Positions 27,448 through 37,400 of a stretch of 64,000 nucleotides of DNA are shown here, piece after piece. Made by a program: the position numbers and the translations under genes. The stretch covers positions 43,556,305 to 43,620,304 of the forward strand of contig JARCOQ010000004.1 in the NCBI GenBank assembly GCA_029207755.1, read 5' to 3'. This DNA is from Chamaea fasciata (lineage: Eukaryota > Chordata > Aves > Passeriformes > Sylviidae). The first letter of the stretch is position 1; every line of letters begins with the position of its first letter. The notes below the pieces were generated by a model, which searched no databases, was not told where the DNA came from, and was given only the letters and a program-made list of their open reading frames with translations.

Positions 27448-27935
27448 ATCATGAGAGCTGGTCGATACTCAGAGGTCACTTCCTCCAGGCTCAAGAATGG
27501 TATATCCCCAGGGAAGAAATTGAGCAAAAATGGCTGAGACGCAGGTGAAGAAGGAGCTCCTATTAAAAGACAGATATAAGCAGAAGATACACAAAATGGA
27601 AGCAGGGAAGAATATTGGGATGCTGTCAGAGTGTGCAGAAACGAGGAAGACCAAGGCCCATCTGGAGTTAAATTTATCAAGCACAACAAGCAGGCCTTGT
27701 TCAAATACATCATAACAAAACAAATACTGGGAAAAATGTGGATTTAGTAGAGAATACAATAGGAACTCTTGAAACAGAGGTTGCAGAGAAAGCAAAGATA
27801 CTGAACAACTGTGCTTCAGACTTCACTGACAAGATCATGACAAGGGAACCAGGGAGAAAGTCTACAGCAAGGAAGACTTCCATGTTGAGAATTACAGATA
27901 AGCTCCTGGCCCCACACAGGAAATTCCAAAAATCA
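27448..27935 (+). mobile_element. CR1 LINE fragment, EN-RT linker region
   Basis: It begins with the CR1 linker word GAGAGCTGGTCGATACTCA and continues through TCACTTCCTCCAGGCTCAAG, GATGCTGTCAGAGTGTGCAG and CCAAGGCCCATCTGGAGTTA. The next part corresponds to the linker (FFKYI-like) and then CTTCACTGACAAGATCATGAC. The same segment is present in the 16.4-18.7 kb copy at 16680-17060, which supports the call independently. The fragment is broken by frameshifts, has no RT catalytic core, and ends abruptly near 27935 against a CR1 piece of opposite orientation. Confidence 0.88.
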
Positions 27936-27945
27936 CACCATGAGC

Positions 27946-28101
27946 CTCTGAGCATTGTCTTTTTGAGCTGACAGGTTTGGTGCTGTGACTACTTCCCTGG
28001 GGAGCCTGTTCCAGTGCCCAAACACCCTCTTGGTGAAAAAAATTTACCTGATATCCAAACTAAACCTCCGCTGACTCAGCTTCATGCCTTTTGAATGTCA
28101 G
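27946..28101 (-). mobile_element. CR1 LINE 3' UTR fragment
   Basis: On the plus strand, TTTTGAGCTGACAGGTTTGGTGCTGTGACTACTTCCCTGGGGAGCCTGTTCCAGTGCCC matches base for base, with few changes, the CR1 fragment at about 4050-4110. The CR1 terminal octamers are absent, so the piece is cut at both ends. Its right edge is the start of the LTR at 28102, which suggests the LTR inserted into or next to it. Confidence 0.88.
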
Positions 28102-28633
28102 TGTAGTGGTTTGAAAGCAAAACAAATGAGAGGCACAAGTCAGAGGTACAATTTAATGGGAAGAAAGGGAAAAAAGGTAAAATAAAAAATAGATGCAATA
28201 ATACAAAAGACCACTGACAGAGTCAGAATACTACCTGAGCAGGTTGATGGAAGCAGTCCAGATGAGATGATCTTCCTGAAGCCGTGATCCCGTAGAAAGG
28301 TCTTGTAGCTCAGGTCCTCTGGGAATCCAGTGGGTAGGGGCCCCCTATACTGTCCCAAATCCCAGATTATATCCAGGTGAGAATGCTTTGTTCCTCCCTC
28401 TGGGCGAAGCATCTCACAATGGGATGATGAGTCATGCAGGGGGTCCTTGATGGCCCATTAAAGAGAGATAGCTCCCGGAGGGAGTTATCTATGAGTCATG
28501 GGCAAGGCATTTGATGGGTCGTTAACAGAAAATAATGGCCCAGAGGGAGGGGGTCTGGGAAAACACTGCCCTGCCTGGATTCAACAGTTCATGAAGATGG
28601 TGATAGAATACTTTGTGCACATCCTATACTACA
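28102..28633 (-). mobile_element. Solo LTR of an endogenous retrovirus
   Basis: The 532-bp unit has perfect 6-bp inverted ends, TGTAGT at 28102 and ACTACA at 28633. Read on the minus strand it has a TATA-like box (GATATAAT, at 28366-28373), a downstream region, and an ATTAAA polyadenylation signal (complement of 28152-28157) about 50 bases before its 3' end. It is in the same family as the 14757-15402 LTR, sharing the terminal GGTTTGAAAGC word and the internal block order. No retroviral genes are next to it, so it is a solo LTR. Flanking 4-6 bp words do not form an obvious target-site duplication. The class (probably ERVL-like) is inferred from resemblance. Confidence 0.82.
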
Positions 28634-28648
28634 ACCCAGGACAGTCAG

Positions 28649-28965
28649 TCATAGAACCTCAGAGGTAATCTGATTACAAGCACACACACACACACACACA
28701 CACTTCCCACCACTGATAGGGACATTAGACCGCCAGAAAAACCAAACTAGACTAGAATCAAAACCCCATCCAACCTGGCCTTGAACACTTACAGGGATGG
28801 GGAATCCAAAACCTCTCCAGGTAACCTATTCCAGTGCATCACTACCCACAGATTAAAGAATTTTTCATAGAATCTGATCTAATCTAAGTCTACTACCCTC
28901 ACTCAGTTTAAATCAATCAGACTAACTTTTCCACCCCAGTAATGCAAGCTGATTGCTTCTTTCAC
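28649..28965 (-). mobile_element. CR1 LINE 3' end carrying a (CA)n tract
   Basis: The body is clear from about 28765: CCATCCAACCTGGCCTTGAACACT, AGGGATGGGGAATCCAAAACC, then CTATTCCAGTGCATCACTACCC and TAAAGAATTTTTCATAGAATCTGATC, all standard minus-strand CR1 3' UTR. The left end is less certain. TCATAGAACCTCAGAGG at 28649 may be its decayed 3' terminus, separated from the body by the CA repeat at 28681-28703. Confidence 0.8.
28681..28703. repeat. (CA)n microsatellite, 11 units
   Basis: A pure CA dinucleotide run lies inside the 3' part of the CR1 fragment. Confidence 0.95.
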
Positions 28966-29382
28966 TATCTAGATAGACAATTCAAGTGCTGCTATCTTGT
29001 TCTGGAATGCAGTTTGATGGCTCATAGCATACCTCCTGGTGTCCGTTCTACACTGTTATGTCACAACTCTGCTCCACAGCTATTCAGTAACCCCTGAAAG
29101 AAAGCAAGCAATGCTGTTTGTCATAGATATCTGTCGGCTGTCTCCTCCCGCAAATCCAGTTGGAGTGACCAGCATCCGTCCTTCCTGCCCTACAGACCTC
29201 TCTTCAGAAGCAACAGATGAACTTATTTGAGAACACTTGTTCAGCCATTAATTTTCAGTTTTATTTTTTCCTCATTTTATGTCTTCTAGATCTAGCACAA
29301 TTTATTACTCTTTCAATAGACAAATAATCATATAATCTAACTAAAACTCTTCTTCCCTAATATAACATAATAGTGTAACACA
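28966..29382. other. Unique spacer between two CR1 fragments
   Basis: About 400 bases with no recognisable element. The 62-codon open frame at 29039-29230 has no family resemblance. Confidence 0.5.
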
Positions 29383-29470
29383 TCATAGGAACATCAAGGC
29401 TGGAAAAGACTTCTAAGATCATTGAGTCCAACCTTTAACCTAATAGTAACATGTTCCCAGACAAAACTCC
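29383..29470 (-). mobile_element. CR1 LINE, very short 3' end
   Basis: TCATAGGAACATCAAGGCTGGAAAAGACTTCTAAGATCATTGAGTCCAACC is the terminal 50-60 bases of a minus-strand CR1, starting at the 3' octamer. Similarity fades after about 29470. It is a heavily 5'-truncated insertion. Confidence 0.85.
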
Positions 29471-30620
29471 ATTCTCTTCCTAATTCACATCTTATAAACA
29501 GTCCCTAGTTCATTTCCTTAGACATAAGAACAGGAAAAATCTTCATTAGTATGACTTGGATGCTCTTTTCTTCTGCACCCTTTGGAATGATACATTATTT
29601 AATTCTTAATTTTAGTAGGAATGAATGAAACTTTATCTGGCTCAAGAGTAAATTAGCCATTTTGTTTAACAGTTTAAGCTGTGTTGAAGAGAAAAATGTT
29701 ATACTATTTTAATTAAAACTTTTTTGTAGTATTTAAAAAAACTAATGGCACTTCTGAAATAAGTGATATGATTTGAAAAAATGTTGATGAAGTGTCTAAA
29801 AACTAAATCTTAAACTAAAAAGTTTTCCCTTTGATTCAGGAGTCCTCCTAAAAGAATTCAACCTTAGTAATTGATTGAGTATTCCATCCCTACTCCCTGA
29901 TATCATCATTATTACCAGTGGAGAAAAATTCACGTATATTCTATTTCTGTATATTTAATACCAAAGAAAAATATTGGCAAAAATGAATAGCTAGAAAACC
30001 ACAGCAACAAATGTTTTATAGCCTAAAGATGCTTGCAACAGGCTATGTCTTTTACTGAAATAGTCAAATCTTGATTGCCAGCAAGAGGAAGAACAGGATG
30101 TGCAGAAGTCAACATTTTAACCAAATATACATGGATCATGAATATGAAGCAAATTTTATACCAGCATGACCATTCCCACATTTGCTTTCTATAGTCAGTT
30201 AAAAAAAAATGATTTAAAAAATAAGGAAATAAACACTAAGAGTAAGTAACATATTATCCCTTGGAGACTTTATGACTTCTCTGTTTTGACTTCATTCTGG
30301 ATGCTCATCTCCACAAATGTTAATCAAGAAATTTTCAGGTTTTGCAATCTCTCTGACTCTCATCCATAGCAGTCACCTCTTGATATTTTATGATGTAAAC
30401 AAGCCAGCTCTCATACATTGACAGTGAGGGATTACTGAGGAACTACTAGAAAATAGTCAGTCTTGGCTTTTCAATGAAGGACTCTGAATTAACAAAGCGT
30501 GAACTAATTCAGATTAAAAAATAGTATTTTACTGTAAAAAGATTTTGCAGTGTCCTGAAGAACATATAATCATTGTACAGAGACTAATGACAAATTAGAA
30601 AAAACTCTCCAAAATTGCTA

Positions 30621-30642
30621 TTCAATAGCATATGCTATTGAA
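30621..30642. repeat. 22-bp perfect palindrome
   Basis: The half-site TTCAATAGCAT is followed immediately by its exact reverse complement, giving an uninterrupted 22-bp palindrome with no spacer. The symmetry ends there. No promoter or gene is associated. Confidence 0.95.
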
Positions 30643-31728
30643 GTGAATGTGGTTTAACAAAAGAACTGAATGCTAACAATACTGCTATGAATGCCTATAA
30701 ATGGATCAAAAGTGACAATGAGGCTCAGAGCAAATGTGAAGAAGTCAGAGGTTCAGACGGTATTTTCATTAATCCTTCTGTCAAGGGTCAACGGATCCAA
30801 CCAGGACAGATTCATCCTACAGATGAAAGCAGGGTTGTACAGATTGTTCACCAGTCATCATCTTGACTTTGGGAAGATGGTCCATAAGTCATTGTTGGAG
30901 GGTGGTTTCTATGGCATGAAAGACATTTACACACATTGTGTGACTTTCACTAACTTGACAGAGGAATCTCTTCAGCTGTGACTGACTGACAAGGAGAAAC
31001 TGCAACATTCTGGATGAAGTCCCTTAAAAGCAGGAAGGATAACGTTATTCGTAGCAGCATCATATAGAGGAAGTAAGTTCAGTGAATGAACTCACTGTTT
31101 TATGTTTGTGATTTCTGTGCACCAGTGGAAACAGGTTAGGAAACAAATCAAGAAGATGTATAAGAAGTAGTTTAAGAAAAAAGCTGTGATTTAACTGACC
31201 TAACAGACGTGTTAGGAAGAGTGATATGATTAGAAGGAATGATTTAGAAGATATTGGTAAGTGTCTCAAGAAGAAAGCAAGTCCTAGCTTCGGGAAATTA
31301 GGGAACTTCTAATGGTTCTGGTAGTGATCAAGGCAGAATATGGTAGCCCAACAATCAACACATTCACATGAATGAACTGCAGGATTTCAAAAAAGGTAGA
31401 AAAATCAAGTCAGTTATGAAAGAAAATGTCCTAAATTATCAGAAAATTTAAAGAATTTCAATATATAGCGCTAATGTGTTTTACATTCTTGGGAATGCAA
31501 AAGTGTTCACAGGGAAGCAGAATCATCTAGGATGATAAAGAAAACGTGGAAAGTGTAAAGGACACCAGTAAACTGGCAAAGGCAGACCTGGGTAAATGAA
31601 AAAGTAAAAGAAGTCACAGAAAATTTTAGTACTGATTTAGTACTGATAGTGCAGTAGCTTCAGCACCGAGGAAAAAAATGTTGAACCAGCCATACGCGTT
31701 GCCCAGCTCATCAGAAATTACCGTTAAA

Positions 31729-31860
31729 AGACAAAACTAAAACCAACCAAACCAAAACCAACCAACCAAATAAACAAACAAAAAAAAAAACTCCAACTAA
31801 AAACCCCATTGAAAACAAACAAATAAACAGATACAAATACAAAGAAAAGACAAGATCAAA
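31729..31860. repeat. A-rich low-complexity tract with AACC and AAAC units
   Basis: It consists of variants of AACC, AAAC and AAACAAAT, with a pure A-run near 31780-31790. A decayed poly-A tail followed by repeat slippage is one possible origin. Confidence 0.85.
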
Positions 31861-32019
31861 CCAGCCAAAAAGAACACCTCTATCTCATATGGCATGCTTA
31901 TAGCAAGATTTCAAAACACAGAGATGAAACTGCTTAAGGTAAATGAAAAAAATTATTAGAAAGCTGTATTCAGACAACAGCTTTTTGTTCTCTGTCTTAA
32001 AGAAGGGATTGAGTAAAGC

Positions 32020-33050
32020 TGAAGGTATTTATCTGCTACTGTAATATCATTGTTTTATTAATGATTTAGATGAGGAAAATGTTTGGTAAATTATCCTTTA
32101 CGAAGAAATCTGATAGGGACTGCAAACTTTCTGAAGGGCAGGATTCAAACTTAAAAGAATCCTCACTAACTGAAGAAGAAAAGAAAGAGGAATGTAAAAA
32201 AGGAAGTTTTGGAAGGGTGAAGTAGTCAGCTGAATAAAGGACTGATGCAAAGCCTCTGTGACAGCAGTCCTACTGGCATGTCTGGGAGGTGTAGTGAAAT
32301 AATGAACTTCAGTCTACAAAATTACAAAAAAAGCAAATATAATTCAGAGATACATGAGAATCGTAATTTAGAACTACAGAATTAATCCTTCACCTTCTTC
32401 AGGCCTAATCTACTAGAGCAGTTTTTGGAGATCTGGGAATCAAGCTGATCATGAGAATCAGTTTGTCCTTGTGGCCAGGAGACCCAATGGTGTCCTGGGA
32501 TGCATCAGGAGTAGCAAGGCCAGCAGATCAAGTGAGGTCACATATAGAGTACTGTGTTCAGTTCTGGTCTCTGCGGATCAAGAAAAACAAGGAGCTACTG
32601 AAGAGGGTCCAGTGGAGTCCACAAAGGTGGTACTGGGTCTGGAACCTCTCTATTACAAGAGATGCTCTCTTGAGAGAGCTGGGCCAGTCTAGTCCACAGA
32701 AAAGAAGGCTGAGAGGGGATCTCATAAATACAATACAAATATCTCAAAGGCTGATGCCAAGATGGTGGTGCCAGACTCTTCTCCCTGGTGCCCAGAGACA
32801 GGACAAGGAGCAATGGCCACAAAATAAAGCACAAGAACTTCCACGTCAACACGAGAAAGAACTTATTTTTGTTCAGGATGGCAGAGAACTGGACAGATTG
32901 TCCAGGGTGGTCATGGAGTCTCTAGAGACATTCAAAACCCACCCAGACTGATTCCTGTGTGACTTGCTCTCCTGGTGACCCTGACAAGGCCCACTAAATG
33001 ATCTCTGGAAGTTCCTTCCAACGCTAACTATTCTGTTATTCTGTGATTCT
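32020..33050 (+). mobile_element. CR1 LINE, old copy with RT C-terminus and 3' UTR
   Basis: The first recognisable part is the RT palm segment near 32055 (ATTAATGATTTAGATGAGG, coding IND-LDE). A decayed equivalent of the FADD region follows, and a GGCAGGATTCAAACTTAA block at about 32138. A frame open from 32451 keeps the ORF2 tail SHIEYCVQFWSLRIKKNKEL. This is followed by the 3' UTR (GACAAGGAGCAATGGCCAC, then TTCCTTCCAACGCTAACTATTC) and a terminus in repeated TTCTGT-type octamers at 33050. The reading frame is broken several times and no active protein is encoded. The 166-codon open frame at 32451-32951 is this remnant, not a host gene. Confidence 0.88.
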
Positions 33051-33100
33051 ACCTCTGTGAGCATTACTGAAGCACAGTGTAATATGATCCGTTTTAGGCA

Positions 33101-33440
33101 TCAAAGATTCACAGCATCATTTAGGCTGGAAAGGACCACTAGGTCATCTAGTCAAACCTTCCAATCAAAGCAGCACTAGCTTCCAATCTAGGTCAGATTG
33201 TTAAAATTCGTGATCAGATGAATTTTGAAATTCTCAAGGACGGAGACTTCACAGCCTCTCAGAGCTCCTGTTTCAATGCTTCATTTCACTTTCAATTCTC
33301 TCTCTAGATATTCAATTAAAATTTCCACTGGTTCAATCTGTGGCCTTTGTCTCTCATCCCTTCACTATTCACCTTAGAAGAAGTTGTTTTCTCTACATAG
33401 TTTTAGATCATTGAAGACAGCAACCACATCTGAATTGCTC
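33101..33440 (-). mobile_element. CR1 LINE, host copy, 3' part
   Basis: A minus-strand CR1 3' end. The plus strand reads TCACAGCATCATTTAGGCTGGAAAGGACCACTAGGTCATCTAGTC and then an older-subfamily 3' UTR to about 33440, where it is interrupted. The sequence resumes at 33907 after a plus-strand CR1, so the two halves form one older element that was split. Confidence 0.85.
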
Positions 33441-33906
33441 AGTACAAGAGATACGGAGCTCCTGGAGTGGGTCCAGCAGACAACTGTGAAGGTGATTAAG
33501 GGTGAAGCATGCCTCTTATCAGGAAAGGCTGAGGGGGCAGGGTCCATTCCACTTTGATAAGAGATGACTGAGAAGGGACCACAACAACGTCTATGATACC
33601 TGAAGGGAGGGTGTCAAGAGGGTGGATACAGGCTCTGCTTGCTGGTGCCAAGCAATAGGACAAGGGGCAACAGGCAGAAAATGATGTACAGGAGTTCTAC
33701 ATGAACATGAGGAAGAACTTTTCTGTGCAGGTGACTGAGCACTGGAACAGGTTGCCCAGAGGTTGTGGATTCTCCGTCTGGAGATACTCAAGAAAAGTCT
33801 AGACGTAAGTCTGTGCAATGTGTTTTAGGCCTTGCTTGAGCAGGGAGGTTGAACCAGATCACCCATTGTGATCCCTTCCAACTTGATCCATTCTGTGATT
33901 CTGTGA
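33441..33906 (+). mobile_element. CR1 LINE 3' end nested in an older CR1
   Basis: This is a 5'-truncated, plus-strand CR1 starting in the ORF2 tail/3' UTR junction (GAGCTCCTGGAGTGGGTCCAG). It runs through AAGGGAGGGTGTCAAGAGGGTGG, AGCAATAGGACAAGGGGCAAC and CACTGGAACAGGTTGCCCAGAGG, and ends in ATTCTGTGATTCTGTGA at 33906. It closely parallels 18220-18660 of the large CR1 copy, so both belong to a related subfamily. The minus-strand CR1 continues on both sides, showing that this insertion is the younger. Confidence 0.92.
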
Positions 33907-33980
33907 ACTATTTCCCTCCAGCCTTTTCTTATCTCGATTAAACATATCAAGCTCCTTCTGCCTCCTCATAGGAGTCCCTA
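33907..33980 (-). mobile_element. CR1 LINE, host copy, resumed 5' side
   Basis: The plus strand reads CCAGCCTTTTCTTATCTCGATTAAACATATCAAGCTCC and then TCCTCATAGGAG. This is the minus-strand CR1 3' UTR segment that normally follows the part ending at 33440. It is the other half of the interrupted element. Confidence 0.8.
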
Positions 33981-34064
33981 CGTGTGTTGGAGTCAGGAGT
34001 GGGATGGTGGGATATGGAAGAAAGAAAATCCAAGAAAAGTCTTACAGGAAAAAAGGTTAAAAAG

Positions 34065-34425
34065 GCCAGAGGAGAGAAATTGAAAACAATCAAATGTCTA
34101 GAAAACATTACTCATGGGGAAGGATTAAAAGAACTGGCATTGCATGTCTCAAAGATAAAATTGATAGGAGAATGTGATAGTAGTGTTCAAATATATTAGA
34201 AACAGGTAGACAAAGGAAGACAAGAGTACCTTGTTCTTCACATTAAAGGCAGTTAGAACAAGAGGAAATGCACTTAAATCACATGGGGGAGAAAAAAATT
34301 AGATTATAAAAAAATTTCCTAAGGATAAGGAAGGTGAAGTACTAGAACAGATTGCCTGGGGAGATAGTCAGATATTCATCACTGGAGAGTTTTTGAAACA
34401 GGTTTGTGTGGTTTGTCCTGTCATA
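34065..34425 (+). mobile_element. CR1 LINE 3' UTR, ancient subfamily
   Basis: GGGGAAGGATTAAAAGAACTGG, GTTCAAATATATTAGAAAC, TTAGAACAAGAGGAAATGCACTTAAATC, GTACTAGAACAGATTGCCTGGGGAG and CATCACTGGAGAGTTTTTGAA appear in the order expected for an old, AT-rich CR1 lineage. It is more diverged than the nearby copies and lacks clear terminal octamers. No coding capacity remains. Confidence 0.78.
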
Positions 34426-37400
34426 ACAGAATGGACTAATATTCAAGTCCTATATTCTGTTCTTTTATGTACATAGCTGACTGAAAAACAGTTTTGCAGC
34501 CCAGAAATATGAGCAAGAATAAAGGATCTTTAGTCTAATAAAGGGCATTAATCAAAGCAAGTGTGTGTTGGCTTCAAGGTAGGGACTAGAAATAATTTGA
34601 GGGGAAATAAACCATCAAGGTTTACTTTCTAGCTTTATAAAAAATACAGGACATTTATGATAAAGGTCTCACTTCTATCATTCTGTCAGAATAGGCAGAT
34701 ACCATAGGAGGAGCTGCATCTGGTTCCTCAATCATTGATGCTATTAAGAGAAGTATGCATACAAAAGAGTGCCATATATATATGTGTGTGCATAACAGAG
34801 GGATAGAGGTACTTCAGTGGGAATAGAGACACTCAGAAGAGATGCCAAACCTATTTTGGAGTAGAAGCCTGTAGCTGGGATGCAAAGGCTCTGTAGAGGG
34901 GCCAAATATGATCAAAGACACTTGCCAACTAGAGAGCAATTCAAATTCATGTGTAAGGATGGTAAAAAAGCAGATATTTAGTTACATCACCCTACCATGG
35001 TACCACACCAACCAATTTTACCAAAGTAGGAATTGAACTTGTGAGTTTCTATTAAAGCCATAGCAGGCTTTGATAGCCCTGTCTGTCATTTGCCCATTTG
35101 GCAGATATGTGTGACTTTGATCTATTTACAGAAACAGTGCAAATGGCTGAGCTGGAAGGACTAACAAAATCAAAAATAAAGGTAAGGGGAGTGGAAGAGA
35201 GTTGGCAAGAGAGTGAGATGATTAGAACTACAGTCCATATGCCTGAATGAACTCAAAAAACTATTTCTTTCTGGACACATCTGTAGGCTTAGAAGAAAAT
35301 GTCTTGTGATGAGCATATCACTACTGATAAAAAAATATGTATTTGAGCAAAGCCATACCTGCATTTATCTAGAAAAAACTCATGGCTGGAACTGATGCTG
35401 GGGTGGAGGGTGATTCTCAATTTGCATAGAATTTTTCATTACCTAAGGAAAGACAAAAATCAGGTATAAGGAGTGCCTTGGAACATCATCACTTTATCAG
35501 AACTAGATGCAAAGCAATCTCCTGCCACAAGAGGGGTTATCCTTGCCCCACCTGCAATGCCCATTGATATGCAATCTATCAATGTACATTACAATAGTCT
35601 TCCAAATTCCCAAGGAAAATATCTGCTTTCTCAGAAAGAATTACTTAGGAACACATTTTTAACAAATGCAGGCTAAAATACACTTGGATAGCTTTCATCA
35701 CACCTTTATGCATGTGTTGGATATGATTCAACACGTTCAACTGACACCCAGATGGCCTTCACTCAAACTGTGAGCCCTCAGAGGTGTCCCCTACCCACTG
35801 GTCATCACTGCTCACACCAAATCTGTGCCCCCTTCAAACACTGTGTAGAGGTGAACTTTACAAAGTTTGCCAACCAGAACACCCACAAGGTAAGGCTCAG
35901 AAGATTTTCAAGAATTTTGCGTATCAGAGATATAGCACAGCAATAAACAGTCACTCAAATCTTTCTCATCATGGATCAAGATTAAGAAAATATAATTTTC
36001 TTAACAATTGACTATTGTTTCCATTTGTTAGGCAGTTTCAACTAAAGCTCCACTGAAAAATAAGAATCTGCTTTCCCTTTTTACAGAGTCCCTTGAGATA
36101 AGGCATTATAAAAAGATTTTTAAAATTTCTTTGCCTTTCACCGGAAGAATAATATCAGAAGAAGAAGGTCTGCTAAAGCAGAGATGATTTATTGATTTTG
36201 ATTTTAGATAGATACTTCATAGTCCCCTATGCTAATCTAAAAACCTAAGAATTTGCATTTAACACGGATATTTGTATTAGAATGAGACAGTGACATAAAT
36301 CATATATTTAAAATATATTCTAAAGAAAACTGCTAGAATTTGGTACATCTCAGGTTAAGCTATTACAATATTCCACAGAATTAATATTGTGTCAACCACT
36401 GCTTTATTTGTGGGGGTTTTTTAAGTAAATTTGTATTTTCTCAAGTTTTGGAGAAAAGCAAATTATTTTAGTTGCTGACTAACCATCATGTTGTCTCACA
36501 CTGGTCACACAATGATACATAATGTTTATAAAGTGCTGGTGTATTCTTTAAGGCAAGAAATCATCATTGTCTTTCCCTGGTGTTCTCCCCCTTCTGCAAT
36601 GTACAGAATTCTGCGATGCTCACACTCTTAGTTTATAAAGCCCTTATTCACCTGGATCTGAAATACAGCTGTTATTAGGCTGCTAGATGAGAGTCTAAAA
36701 TCTTTCATTGCATTTCAACTTAAAAGGTAAGCCTCTTTATTTCTTGCCTGGTTGCATTTCACAGGTTATAAAGGTGACTATGAGGGAAACTAGCACAACT
36801 AGAAAAACAATGTTTTGGAACTCTTCTGCATTTAAAATAATACTCAAGAAAGGACAAAAAATATTTGATTAGCATACTTGGTCCTCTTAAAACTTTAAAT
36901 TATGCTTACAATTTAAATTTAAAAATAAATTTAATTTTTTGTATTACTTGTTACAATTATGTTAAAATACAAGTTTAATTATTTGACTTTAAAATCTCAT
37001 TAAACCTCAATGATTTTTACATTGTCCCTTAATTTTAACACGCTTGATGGGGGAACTAGAGATAAAAAAGAAAGGTTTAAGTAAAATACTCTGAAAATAA
37101 AAATAGGGTAAACAAATTTATTTACCTTTCCTGAATTACCAATGTGAGATGAAAAGTGAAAAGCCATAGAGAATGAGAAATAGACAGGGGTGGTATATGT
37201 AAGTAGAAATAGCTAAAATGATGAAGCTATATAGTGACTTCTGGTAGTGGAGCAGAACTAAGTTAGAGGTCAATCAGGCAGCCCTGCATTCAGAAGTTCT
37301 TGATCAAAGGAGCATGAGGGCATTGCAGTATACTTATTCTAGATATGGAGTGATGTGAGGACATCTGGAGGTTCATTCCCTTGGTTGAGTTGCATTGCAC

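Larger units (their letters stand above)
29471..32019. other. Mostly unclassified DNA, perhaps including decayed CR1
   Basis: 29471-30690 looks unique and contains a 22-bp palindrome (30621-30642). 30691-30981 has a 96-codon open frame with no recognised domain. 31000-31720 is purine-rich and might be the eroded 5' part of the CR1 copy that becomes recognisable at about 32020, but I could not match it to a specific CR1 segment. 31729-31860 is A-rich with AACC units. Confidence 0.45.

Noticed and set aside
27448..28101. A single CR1 with a 5' inversion (twin priming)
   Set aside because: The inverted piece would have to lie on the 5' side of the minus-strand fragment, that is to its right, but it is on the left.
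14757..28633. A single 13.9-kb provirus bounded by the two related LTRs
   Set aside because: The LTRs are strongly diverged from each other, and the interval holds CR1 and unique DNA with no gag, pol or env remnant that I can see.
32451..32951. 166-codon plus-strand open frame as a host gene
   Set aside because: It contains the CR1 ORF2 C-terminus followed by 3' UTR read-through, so it is a transposon remnant.
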